Source: Adiantum capillus-veneris (taxonomy: Eukaryota; Streptophyta; Polypodiopsida; Polypodiales; Pteridaceae). Taken from it: DNA of 64,000 nucleotides. The stretch lies in assembly GCA_014529385.2 (NCBI GenBank), contig CM043963.1, positions 150,282,107-150,346,106 of the forward strand, given 5' to 3'. The first letter of the stretch is position 1. Each line of letters begins with the position of its first letter. Shown one piece after another: positions 46,792 to 55,648 of the stretch. The notes under the pieces are model-generated. The model was not told the DNA's origin. It saw only the letters and a program-made list of their open reading frames with translations, and ran no database searches. The position numbers and the translations under genes were made by a program.

Positions 46792-47019
46792 CTAGTAAGA
46801 TTGCAGATCCAAGTCCACTTGAGATCCTGCCTCAAATTCCACTATGGGAGGATTCCTGATGTCCTTTTCCCAATTTGTCTGATTAGCTTGGCAACTTAGC
46901 TCGTTTGCAAAGTTTTCCTCTCTCACTTGTTTCCAAAATTCATTGTAATCCTCATCTCTTCCGTAAATCCTCTGTATGACTGGATGAAAACTCTCTATCT
47001 CCTGATCGGTTGTGTTCAA
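46792..47019 (-). CDS. G1 small in-frame ORF between gag and protease
   Basis: A 75-residue segment (NTTDQEIESFHPVIQRIYGR and onward) lies in the same frame as gag and the protease ORF. It is separated from gag by TAG, TGA and TGA, and from the protease by one TAG near 46793. It has no ATG at its start. It may be the gag-pol linker of an originally longer frame, or be reached by stop-codon readthrough; the two extra TGA codons favour decay. Confidence 0.5.
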   Translation of the reverse strand: MNTTDQEIESFHPVIQRIYGRDEDYNEFWKQVREENFANELSCQANQTNWEKDIRNPPIVEFEAGSQVDLDLQSY

Positions 47020-47061
47020 TACATGCGGTCATCCTTGTGTGTATCTTCAGGCTTTTGTGCA

Positions 47062-50000
47062 CTAGGGAGTCTTTTCAGCTACCCGTGAAATGATAGTCTC
47101 TTGCTGAATTGGGTTTTCCGTTCCACAATTCATTGTTTCTCTTGGTGGTTCTAATAAGGCTTGTGCAGTCTCGATCATTCTCTGGCACATTTCAAGTCTC
47201 TGCTTTTCCAATTCCGCGTTTGGGTATGTCATCCACCTCTGTTCTTGTGTTTGGTTGTTCTTTAACCTAGCATCGTAAGCTCTCATCAGTGCGTCCAATG
47301 GTTCGTGTACTTTGTCGACTAGCACTGATCCCCCTGAGCTTAAGCTCGTTGTTTCTTTGATACTCTTTTGTTTCGTTCTTTCCGGGCTCATCTCTCGTTT
47401 CCCGTTTTGACTCTCAAGTTTTTCTAATCTATCTTTAGTTCGCTTTAGTTCCTCAGCTAGAATAGCGTCTTCACGTTCTTTTCTCAACTTCATGCGTGCT
47501 TTTCTAGCTTTCCATGTGTTTCTCTGACTCCGCGGTCCTTGACTAACCACTTCAGTCGCTAACTTTCCATTCTCAGGTTCTCTAGTGGTTTTCTTAGCTT
47601 GAGCTCTAGTAACAACTTGCGTTGGTATCAGAGTTTCATTTTCGGACCCACTGCTGGTAGGAATAGTTTCTAGCATATTCAATGTCGTCTTTTGCACTTT
47701 GTTTGGATTCTTTGAACAATCCTCAATGAAGTGAGTAACCCCACACTCAGTGCAATAAGCGTTAAGTCTAATGATTTTCATATTTGGACAAACATTCATC
47801 AGATGGTCACCTCCACACTTGTAACAGGGTCCTAGTGCTGGTCTTGGTCCCACTTGATTCGTCCTTTGTGGATAGGATAGTCTTTGTCCTGTTAACCCTC
47901 CATGAGCTATGAACATCAATGTTCTTGCGTCCAAATTGTATCTCTCTTCATCAGAAGCACTTGTAACTGTTGGTGTTCCAACATTCCCAATCATGCCCCA
48001 TGGTTCTGGTTGTTTGGGTTCTTCTGGTGGGTAATACACAGTTGGAGACATGTGTGCACCAGATTCTTCATAATAGGCTTGAACAGGCACTAAGGCTTGT
48101 TCTTCCTGATTCTCTAAGGTTGGTGCATATCTAATGCCCACTGGTCTTGCTCCTGGTAAAGGTGGTTGTTGTCCCAATACCGGTTGCGGTCTTTCTATCC
48201 CCATAGGTCCTGGTACATTTCCCGTTGGGTATCGAGGTACTGGATGTACCTGAGGTGGTGCTAATTGAGCAAGAGGTGCATACTGGCGCTCCCTTACATA
48301 CCCTTTGTTGTAATAGCACTCCTCTGTTGGATGGTTTGTCCATTTTTGTTCAATAGCACACCATTTCAGTGGTTTTGGCAATGGTTTTTGGTATGGTGCC
48401 ATCCTTTTTAGAGCATCTTCTATCATTTGCTCTACATTTGGCATGGTTGTTGTTTGAACATTCTTTTTAGTGGTAGTCTCGCTCGCTACGGAGGAAGAGC
48501 TACTGGATGCAAAATCTGTATCCGCTGACACCTCTCCATAAACCGTACAGTTATCCACTAAGTACAATGCTTCTCTCGTTACTTGCTCGAAACTTGTACA
48601 AGCTTTCAAGTGCAAGTCCTTCTTGAGAGTGTCGTTTCTCAATCCTTCAATAAAGAGAACAGATAGTCTGTCATCTTGTGGTCGTTCACGTACTGGACAT
48701 CTCTCAATGTATTGTTTGAAGCGAAGTGAAGCTTCCTTCACTTTTTCGTGTTCTCTCTGTTTAAAAGCATATATTTGTGAGACCGTATTGTGCTTAATCC
48801 CTCGTTTTGAGAATTCCTCAGCAAACTCTCTTAGCAAACGGTCAATGTCATGGAATCCCCTTCTGTTCAGTGGTTGTAGAGTAAGACCAAATCCCTCGTA
48901 TTGTGTATGGAAATCTGTTATCTGCTCAGCTCTTAAGACTTGCTTAAAGAGTGAAATATGTGCATACGGATCTCCTGAACCACCATACTTCTTTCGCATA
49001 CACTTGGCTACTTGAGATGGTCTCATACGTCTATGGTCTGCTACCAATCTCATTGCTCCTGTGTCCCGGCTAAAGCTTTCTCTAGCATCATGGACTTCAT
49101 GGGTTACCCTTGTCGGTTCCCGTGCCCTGAGTCTACTACTAGGAGGTAAATGTGATGGTTCCGCTTCGAACCTTGGACCTGGAGTGGTATATGTGGGGAT
49201 TTGAACTGCACTACCTCGATTCGTATCCATTGACTCTCTGGAATGTAATGATCCCATTGGTCCGGGCTTCGAGTACTGAGGTTGACTGAAAGAGTCAGCA
49301 GCCTGAATTCTTTGTCCTCCTGTTGTCATTGGGTTTTGCACTCCGTTTGTTGGTGCTGGTCTTTGTGAGCTAGAAGTAACATAATACTGATGTAGTGGTC
49401 CCCCAAAGTATGTATATCCTTCTAATTCTTTCTTGCCCATTGTTGAGTATTGCCTCCCATACTTGTCGTAAGCAGCAATTTTCACTTCCGATCCCTCTGT
49501 GTAGGTAAAGACATAAAGTCTTTTTTCGTCTGTCAACTCTCCAGTGTAGGGTTCTTCACATCTATAATAGAGATCTTGCTCCCCATTATTATATTTGTAT
49601 AGCCCCACATAGATGTTATCAGTGTTGATCCTTGTAGTTTCATTCTCTCTTCTTAACCTCGCATCAGGGAGGTTCATTATTGGTGCTTTCTCCTCAAGTT
49701 CTTCATCTACTTTGGCGTTGGTGCCCATCAATCCCCACTTGTCCACAATGTTAGGGTTTAGGACTACCAAATACATGGTACCCTCGTCATCTAGATATCT
49801 ATCTCCGCTATAGCTCACAGGCACTAAGTCCTTGAACTCACTAGGTCTATCTTCTATCTTTACACAATAGCGGTCCATTCCATCTTTGTAGATCTTGGCA
49901 CCTTGCTCATTGTCGTACTGGTATTTTATGAACAATAGCTTCATTGTGGCGGAAGGGTTTGATGGTCCTGCTGTCATATTTTCTCTGTTGTTGAGGTTCA

Positions 50001-50190
50001 AGTGTTCCAAGAGTTCGGTGAAAATCTCGTAAGATCTCTCCAAAGAAGTATCAGAAACACTTCCTTCAAAGATCGGCTCTAATGGTTGCACCCAACTTTG
50101 GTTTACACTTCCCTCGGTTGATATGACACTTGCTTGTTCCCCTTGTTTTGGTTGGTTATTCTGGAGATTCCTGCCCGATCTGAAATTCAT
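47062..50190 (-). CDS. gag: G1 Gag polyprotein, about 1040 residues, two zinc knuckles
   Basis: The start is the ATG at 50190 (MNFRSGRNLQ). Residues about 1-330 show no known motif. Residues about 394-551 match the retrotransposon gag (capsid) pattern: YGGSGDPYAHISLFKQVL, EFAEEFSKRGI, LRFKQYIERC. Residues 560-770 are Pro/Gln-rich. Two CCHC knuckles lie at about 788-803 (CYKCGGDHLMNVC) and 812-828 (CTECGVTHFIEDC). The C-terminal 200 residues are basic and helical. It is much longer than ordinary gypsy Gag. The frame ends at a TAG at 47062; the next two ORFs and the protease ORF are in the same frame behind further stops. Confidence 0.93.
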   Translation of the reverse strand: MNFRSGRNLQNNQPKQGEQASVISTEGSVNQSWVQPLEPIFEGSVSDTSLERSYEIFTELLEHLNLNNRENMTAGPSNPSATMKLLFIKYQYDNEQGAKIYKDGMDRYCVKIEDRPSEFKDLVPVSYSGDRYLDDEGTMYLVVLNPNIVDKWGLMGTNAKVDEELEEKAPIMNLPDARLRRENETTRINTDNIYVGLYKYNNGEQDLYYRCEEPYTGELTDEKRLYVFTYTEGSEVKIAAYDKYGRQYSTMGKKELEGYTYFGGPLHQYYVTSSSQRPAPTNGVQNPMTTGGQRIQAADSFSQPQYSKPGPMGSLHSRESMDTNRGSAVQIPTYTTPGPRFEAEPSHLPPSSRLRAREPTRVTHEVHDARESFSRDTGAMRLVADHRRMRPSQVAKCMRKKYGGSGDPYAHISLFKQVLRAEQITDFHTQYEGFGLTLQPLNRRGFHDIDRLLREFAEEFSKRGIKHNTVSQIYAFKQREHEKVKEASLRFKQYIERCPVRERPQDDRLSVLFIEGLRNDTLKKDLHLKACTSFEQVTREALYLVDNCTVYGEVSADTDFASSSSSSVASETTTKKNVQTTTMPNVEQMIEDALKRMAPYQKPLPKPLKWCAIEQKWTNHPTEECYYNKGYVRERQYAPLAQLAPPQVHPVPRYPTGNVPGPMGIERPQPVLGQQPPLPGARPVGIRYAPTLENQEEQALVPVQAYYEESGAHMSPTVYYPPEEPKQPEPWGMIGNVGTPTVTSASDEERYNLDARTLMFIAHGGLTGQRLSYPQRTNQVGPRPALGPCYKCGGDHLMNVCPNMKIIRLNAYCTECGVTHFIEDCSKNPNKVQKTTLNMLETIPTSSGSENETLIPTQVVTRAQAKKTTREPENGKLATEVVSQGPRSQRNTWKARKARMKLRKEREDAILAEELKRTKDRLEKLESQNGKREMSPERTKQKSIKETTSLSSGGSVLVDKVHEPLDALMRAYDARLKNNQTQEQRWMTYPNAELEKQRLEMCQRMIETAQALLEPPRETMNCGTENPIQQETIISRVAEKTP

Positions 50191-51225
50191 CAATTCCCCT
50201 AAAGGACTTTAACTTTTCCGTCTCGGCAATTTGTTTTCCCAAGTTTTTGTGGTCAGAATTGATCCAAACTGATTGATACTTGGTCAATTGTTTAATCTTG
50301 TCAGTTGGACAACTTCTGTTTCATCAAGTGAGAATTTTGTTGCAGTTACGCTGAAAAAGACATTATACGCGTATGATGTCTTTTTTCACAGATTTGCACT
50401 ATTTTGGTTATGCTCACTCTCAGTAGCCCCCTTATGCTCTGTCCACTCACAAAATTCAGTTTGAACTCTGTTTGAGCAAGTTATGGCTAATTTAGGCTTT
50501 TCTTGGCAATTTTTCGCTTTTGACTTGTTTTGGGTCAATTGTGATCCAAATGGGATAAAACTTGAAATATAACCTCTAGACAGCTATTACAATGGATCTG
50601 TGTTGGCAAAGTATCAAAATATGTCCAAAATTAGGTCAAAGACATCATACGCGTATGATGTCTTTTTCATCAATTTGGATCAAGACTTGATATTTTTGCT
50701 TTCTACAGTGTTTGTAACAATCTTGTCAGGTCAGATATCAAAAATAAGCAGTGGATGTGCTAAAAGACATTATACGCGTATGATGTCTTTTGTCAGACGG
50801 TTTAGTGATCTAACATGCAATCAACCATATCAAGCAAATACTCCAATGATTACTAGCTCTAGATCAGGATCAAATGAAGTCCTACCTAAGCTATTCCTAA
50901 TCAGGATCAAATGAAGTCCTACCTAAGCTATTCCTAATCATAAAATGGGTTTGGTAATTGTGATTTTAAAGAGATCCACTGCCACTCACGACCTAGCAAA
51001 TTCTTCTTCTATCAACAACTACTCAACACCAACAAAACAACAAACAAATATAAGCTAAACTAAAAATACTGTCAACATGGAAGACCCAAGAATACCCCAT
51101 TTCCTAGTATCTCTCGAGATCTTCGGAGTCCACCACTCCTAGATCTTTTCTAACTAAAGTATACAAAGTAGTTTATACGACTCACCTTGTAGGATTAGTC
51201 TAAGGTCACCTACTTAGGGCTCTCG
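50191..51225 (-). other. G1 leader between PBS and gag
   Basis: About 1.03 kb without coding frame. It carries three copies of the 22-bp palindrome (50359-50380, 50641-50662, 50766-50787) and a perfect 37-bp tandem duplication (50864-50900 and 50901-50937). The unit between the first two palindromes shares blocks with the region upstream of ORF3, for example GATCCAAAT, GGATAAAACTTG, CTTGGCAA and CAAGTTxTGGC. Confidence 0.8.
50359..50787 (-). repeat. Cluster of three 22-bp palindromes in the gag leader
   Basis: Copies at 50359-50380 (one change), 50641-50662 (perfect) and 50766-50787 (one change), spaced 282 and 125 bp, very like the first intervals of the ORF3 cluster. The nearest copy is 169 bp from the gag ATG. 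Confidence 0.92.
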
Positions 51226-51243
51226 TCCCCGGCAGTGGCGCCA
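51226..51243 (-). other. Primer-binding site of G1 (Asp-tRNA-like)
   Basis: The minus strand reads TGGCGCCACTGCCGGGGA, two bases after the LTR. Athila/Tat-type plant gypsy elements use TGGCGCCGTTGCCGGGG, complementary to tRNA-Asp. This version differs at the two central bases. The exact primer tRNA cannot be named from the window. Confidence 0.85.
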
Positions 51244-51245
51244 AA

Positions 51246-51874
51246 TGTTAAGGCGGTTACGCCGCTAGCGGAAGCTAAATAGCGAGAACTCAACCAACAA
51301 CAGAATTTGTCAGACGAGGACGAAGCTTGACCCGCAGGCGCATGGAAACAACTAGGTGGGTGTCAAATCACCTACTCGACCTTCTTATGACAATCACTAC
51401 TAAGGAAATCAAATCTAAGTTCTAAAATACGCAAGTGACTGAAATCCGTACTACGAACGAATGCTATACGAAATAGGATCTAGAATCATTGAATCGATTT
51501 CAAACTCAAGGGAAAGTCTATAAACTAGGTAAGAACAACACCCTAAAGACTTGAACTGCAAACTCAACCTATAACCACTCCGTGCGGTAAACGCGTATGA
51601 AGAAGGGCCGAAATATACAGGTGACCAAAACTTGACCCCGATGGTACTAATGTGTAGCTCTACTCGTTGTGGTTCTATAGATATGCTGCACGCTCAATTC
51701 TGACACACGAGTTGGAAGAAAACTCACACCGAAGCTCGTAGGAACTTACCACACATAGAAGCCGATAGCGCGCACTCTTGGTATCTGTGCGTAGCTCTCG
51801 CCGTTGCTAACACAATGGCGGTGTCGCTTCTCCAATGGCGGCTCCGTAGCTCGCGTAGCAAGTAGATAAGACTC

Positions 51875-51908
<34 letters not shown>

Positions 51909-52195
51909 AGACACAGTCACGGCGCTCAAAAACTCACTTTGATTAATAATCTGCCTCCTTAGGTTACAAAAACTTTGGCTTATATACCTCAGCCTTGGAG
52001 GTGAGAACATCTCTAACTAATTAAATCAGCAAGTGAAATTACTTTGGGATTACAAGCTGGAAACTCAATTGAGTCCCGTTACTTAATGAATGGCTCAAAT
52101 CAAAATTAATGTCGGAAAGACATTTATTACAATCAATGGTTACAAAATGATGAGTGTGAGCAAAAATGTGGGTGTGATCCTCTGCTGGCTCAACA
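51246..52195 (-). repeat. 5' LTR of G1, 950 bp
   Basis: On the minus strand it begins TGTTGAGCC and ends CCTTAACA. It has a TATATAAG box at 51979-51986 and an interrupted (TC)n of about 36 bp at 51873-51908. The PBS lies two bases beyond its inner end. An ACGCGTATGA half-site of the internal palindrome is at 51591-51600. Confidence 0.97.
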
Positions 52196-52200
52196 CAGTA

Positions 52201-52977
52201 GCACATGGAGTAAAGTCTGGAGGACTTTACATGATTTATGTATCAAATGTCTCTAAAAATGTAATCAATGTAACCGAGCAGCCGAACGTTTCTTTGTGGC
52301 ATAGCCGGTTAGGACATATGTCCAAGAAGGGAATGGAAATCTTGTCTCATTCTGGTTATTTGCCAGGCTTTTCATTTAATGATTTTGAATTCTGTGAACA
52401 TTGTCTGTATGGTAAGCAAACACAACAGCCACATAAGCATAGAAGCAGTAGAAGAGATACACAGTTGGCACTTGTTCATAGTGATTTGTGTGGACCTATG
52501 CCTAACCTATCTCTAGGGGGAGCTTCTTACTTTATGAAATTTATAGATGATTACTCGAGGAAAGTATGGGTTTACTTTCTCAAGCACAAGGATGAAGCGT
52601 TTAGTGTTTTCAAAACGTTTGTGACACTTGTGGAGAATCAGAGTGGCAAGAAGCTTAAATGCTTACGCACTGACAATGGTGGAGAGTATGTTCCAAAGGC
52701 CTTTCAGGACTTTTGTGAGTCAAAAGGTATAAAACGTGAACTTACTGCTCCTTACAATCCTCCTCAAAATGGTGTTGCTGAGAGGATGAATAGGACCATA
52801 CAAGAGAAGGTCAGAAGTATGTTGTCTAATGCACATCTGCCAAATGGATTTTGGGCTGAAGCTGTATCAACAGCTGTTCATCTTGTAAATAGATCTCCTA
52901 GCAAGGTTTTGCAGAAGGATTCAGTGCCAGAGATGGTATGGTCAGGCAAAATCCAGAAAGGTTGTCCGCAGCAATGA
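52201..52977 (+). pseudogene. pol: Copia C3 integrase with internal deletion
   Basis: The frame interrupted at 33477 continues here. It contains the zinc-binding SLWHSRLGHMSKKGMEIL with CEHC, then catalytic Asp in VHSDLCGPM, Asp in LRTDNGGEY and Glu in NGVAERMN. After VWSGK (about 52950) the sequence jumps straight to RKVVRSNDVHFNE in another frame. The usual HLRVFGCxA-to-LGY block is therefore missing, a deletion of about 60-70 codons judged by the intact copy of this block in C2 (4770-4930). Confidence 0.87.
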
Positions 52978-52999
52978 TGTTCACTTTAATGAATCCAAA

Positions 53000-54787
53000 T
53001 ATCATTCTAAACCAGAGAGGGTTGAGGAGATTAGAAGAGTTGTCTTCCAAGAAGATGGACCTGCACGTGCAAGACAAAATGTCAGGGCTCAAGAGGAGCA
53101 AGGACAGGATAGAGTGGAACCACAGGTTGTGGCTGAGCCTGAGCCACCTATTGTGCGTAGATCTGGACGTGTCACGCGACCTCCTGATAGGTTTGTTCCA
53201 TCTATGAACTATGTCATGTTGACTGATTGCAATGAGCCTTCATGTTACAAGGAAGCAGTGCAAATGAAGGACTCCGGGAATTGGCAATTGGCCATGCAGT
53301 CAGAGATGACAGCTCTGCATAAAAACAAGACATGGAAGCTAGTTAAATTACCACAGGGCAAAAAGGCTCTACCTTGTAACTGGGTTTACAGGTATAAGAT
53401 CACCGCTCATGATAGTCAGCCAAAGTACAAAGCAAGGCTTGTTGCCAAGGGCTTTAAGCAAGAACAAGGCATTGACTTTGATGAAGTCTTCTCTCCGGTG
53501 TTCAAGATGACTACATTGAGATGCTTTCTTGTATTGGTTTCCATATTAGATTTGGTGTTGCACCAAATGGATGTCAAGACAGCGTTCTTGCATGGTGATT
53601 TAGATGTGGAAATTTACATGCAGCAGCCAGAAGGGTTTGTTGAGAAAGGCAAGGAAGATTGGGTATGCCAGTTGTTAAAGAGTCTTTATGGCTTAAAACA
53701 ATCACCGAGGGCATGGTACCATAAATTCCACAAGTTTATGCTTTCTCAAGGCTACAAACGTAGTGAGTTCGATCACTGTCTATATACAAAGAAGGCTAAG
53801 GATGGTAGTTGGATGATCCTTATTTTGTATGTGGATGACATGTTGATTGCTGGCAAGCACTTGGAAGAAATTTCAGCTTTGAAGTCAAAGATGGAAAAAT
53901 CGTTTGACATGAAAGACATGGGTGAGGCAATTCATATACTTGGTATGCGCATTGAGAGAGATAGATCAAAGAAGTTGATTTGGTTATCTCAAACAGAGTA
54001 TATTGACAAGGTTTTGCAACGTTTCAATATGGAGAAGGGAAAGGCACTGAGTGTTCCATTGCCACCATATGTGAAACTTAGCAAACAAGATTGTCCTGTG
54101 TCTGAGGAAGAACAGGCTGAAATGGATAAGATTCCATATGCGTCTGCAGTGGGTAGTTTGATGTATGCAATGATTGCTACTCGCCCAGACATTGCATTTG
54201 CAGTGGGAGTAGTAAGTCGATACATGTCAAACCCAGGCAAGAAACATTGGGAGGCAGTGAAAGGAATATTGAGATACTTGAAAGCTACAAAGAGTATGCG
54301 TATATGCTATGGGAGTCAGGAGCTAAGTGTAAAGGGTTTTACAGACTCATATTATGCAGGTGACTTAGACAACCGAAGGTCTACGTCAGGGTATGTCTTT
54401 ACATTGGCTGGTGGAGCAGTATCATGGCGTTCTAGATTACAAGATTGTGTTACTCAGTCTACTACAAAGGCTGAATATGTTGCAGCATCAGAGGCATGCA
54501 AAGAATCAATTTGGCTTAATCGACTAGTAACAGATTTGGGAATCCAAAGAGAGATGCCTGTGTTATATTGTGATAGTCAAAGTGCTATACAATTGGCTCG
54601 CAATCCAGTTTATCACTCAAAGACAAAGCATGTGGATGTGAAGTATCATTTCATCAGGGAAACGCTCGAGGATAAGCAACTTCAGCTTGTCAAAGTTCAC
54701 ACCACAGAAAATCCTGCTGATCTACTTACAAAAGGACTTCCCTCAGAGAGCTTTGCGCATTTTCAGAAGCAGTTAGGTGTAGGGTAG
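53000..54787 (+). CDS. pol: Copia C3 RT and RNase H frame
   Basis: An open frame carries the linker with SGRVTRPPDR, RT blocks WKLVKLPQGKKALPCNWVYR, MDVKTAFLHGDLDVEIYM, SLYGLKQSPRAWY and YVDDMLIAG (YVDD at 53828-53839), then RNase H with DSYYAGDLDNRRS, TTKAEYVAASEA and KHVDVKYHFI. It stops shortly before the PPT. Compared with C2 (DSDMAGD, TTEAEY), two acidic positions in RNase H are altered (DSDx to DSYY and TTEAEY to TTKAEY), which probably weakens RNase H. The frame continues from the post-deletion end of integrase. Confidence 0.88.
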   Translation, partial: YHSKPERVEEIRRVVFQEDGPARARQNVRAQEEQGQDRVEPQVVAEPEPPIVRRSGRVTRPPDRFVPSMNYVMLTDCNEPSCYKEAVQMKDSGNWQLAMQSEMTALHKNKTWKLVKLPQGKKALPCNWVYRYKITAHDSQPKYKARLVAKGFKQEQGIDFDEVFSPVFKMTTLRCFLVLVSILDLVLHQMDVKTAFLHGDLDVEIYMQQPEGFVEKGKEDWVCQLLKSLYGLKQSPRAWYHKFHKFMLSQGYKRSEFDHCLYTKKAKDGSWMILILYVDDMLIAGKHLEEISALKSKMEKSFDMKDMGEAIHILGMRIERDRSKKLIWLSQTEYIDKVLQRFNMEKGKALSVPLPPYVKLSKQDCPVSEEEQAEMDKIPYASAVGSLMYAMIATRPDIAFAVGVVSRYMSNPGKKHWEAVKGILRYLKATKSMRICYGSQELSVKGFTDSYYAGDLDNRRSTSGYVFTLAGGAVSWRSRLQDCVTQSTTKAEYVAASEACKESIWLNRLVTDLGIQREMPVLYCDSQSAIQLARNPVYHSKTKHVDVKYHFIRETLEDKQLQLVKVHTTENPADLLTKGLPSESFAHFQKQLGVG

Positions 54788-54862
54788 TACATCACTTCTC
54801 TACATCTCTTGTATATTAGCTTGTATAGTAGCTTCTCTCACACTTAAAGTACCACATTGGAC

Positions 54863-54875
54863 TTTAAGTGGGAGG
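54863..54875 (+). other. Polypurine tract of C3
   Basis: TTTAAGTGGGAGG, one base before the 3' LTR and identical to the PPT of C2. Confidence 0.88.
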
Positions 54876-54876
54876 T

Positions 54877-55068
54877 TGTTGGGGTATAAAGCCCAATGTG
54901 GTCGCCCAGGTAAGTGGGTGGGCCGCCAGGTATGTACACATATTCTTTTGTAAAAACCTAATAAGAACTCACTATGCTCTACACATTACAGTAGAGCGAG
55001 TTCACCATATCGTCGTGCTCTTCTTCTCGCACTCTCTCTCGCGTCGCACTTCCGCTCGTACTCCTTCA
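54877..55068 (+). repeat. 3' LTR of C3
   Basis: It follows the PPT directly, has the same termini as the 5' LTR, and is followed by the CCAAG duplication. Confidence 0.97.
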
Positions 55069-55455
55069 CCAAGCTCAGTAACAAGTGAAAACTATAGGTG
55101 CAAGGCCTTTTGTGAGATCCAAAAATGTATAAAGGCCAACATTGCAAGCAAGCTACATGGTTTGAATGTTTATGCCCATCATTGTCTTTGTGGATTTCTT
55201 TCAAAGCTTGACGTGAAAGTCTCTACAACAATGATGTCAATTAAGTGCTTAGACAATGAAGATGTGTTAGAATTTGTGGATGAGGGTTGGAGTCAAAAAA
55301 CAGTGAATGGGGTCCTTTACAAAGTGAAATCTGGCTCCACTACCTGTAAATACATGATCCATAGCCAAAACTTCATTATTTCAATTTTTTTCAGTCTATG
55401 GCATCTTGTAGAGGGGGCGAGGGGACTTGGTTCCTTTGGATCAAAACATGGATGA
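55069..55455 (+). pseudogene. Unrecognised coding sequence, 3' part, after copia C3
   Basis: After the second CCAAG the open frame reads SSVTSENYRCKAFCEIQKCI and continues through GFLSKLDVKVSTTMMSIKCL and DNEDVLEFVDEGWSQKTVNG. A GTAAAT donor-like site after TTACCTACC-type sequence near 55345 could end an exon. The frame matches the one left at 30948, so both halves were one ORF before C3 landed. Cys/His content is high but no zinc-finger spacing is evident. The function is unknown. Confidence 0.45.
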
Positions 55456-55648
55456 TTTCAATGAGAACCCCATTCAAGACATTTCAATGCGAACCCCATT
55501 TAAGACATTTGGAATTGGACCCGATCTCTTTAGATAGCTTATTCCAGTGTTAGAGTTTACACCTATTGGTGATTCATTAGTTCAATCAGTAGAACTGGAG
55601 GAAAGGATAGAAACTGAGCTAGAACAGTTACATGAATTGGAATACATC
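55456..55648. other. Short noncoding spacer with a 26-bp tandem duplication
   Basis: TTTCAATG-starting units at 55456-55481 and 55482-55507 differ at two positions. No gene is visible. Confidence 0.7.

Larger units (their letters stand above)
33478..52195 (-). mobile_element. Giant Ty3/gypsy retrotransposon G1 (18.7 kb) with a 3' accessory ORF
   Basis: It is bounded by LTRs of 980 bp (33478-34457) and 950 bp (51246-52195) and by the duplication CAGTA (33473-33477 and 52196-52200). It lies on the minus strand: 5' LTR at right, PBS 51226-51243, gag, PR, RT, RNase H, IN, a second PR, tail, noncoding repeats, ORF3, PPT 34458-34470, 3' LTR at left. Post-integrase ORFs occur in Athila/Tat-related gypsy elements, but the second protease and the duplicated integrase zinc module are not part of the usual order. 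LTRs differ by about 2% (counted by eye) plus (TC)n length, so it is relatively recent. Confidence 0.97.
30949..55068 (+). mobile_element. Ty1/copia retrotransposon C3, complete ends, interrupted by G1
   Basis: Both 192-bp LTRs are present (4 mismatches by eye, about 98% identity). They are flanked by the 5-bp target duplication CCAAG (30944-30948 and 55069-55073). Removing G1 and one CAGTA leaves about 5.4 kb, a normal copia size. PBS, gag, PR, IN, RT, RNase H and PPT are all present in order, but gag has a stop, the protease active site is altered and integrase has an internal deletion, so it is inactive. Confidence 0.97.

Noticed and set aside
55460-55640. Continuation of the unknown gene downstream of 55455
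   Set aside because: Stops in all plus frames and short tandem repeats; no splice acceptor followed by an open frame was convincing.
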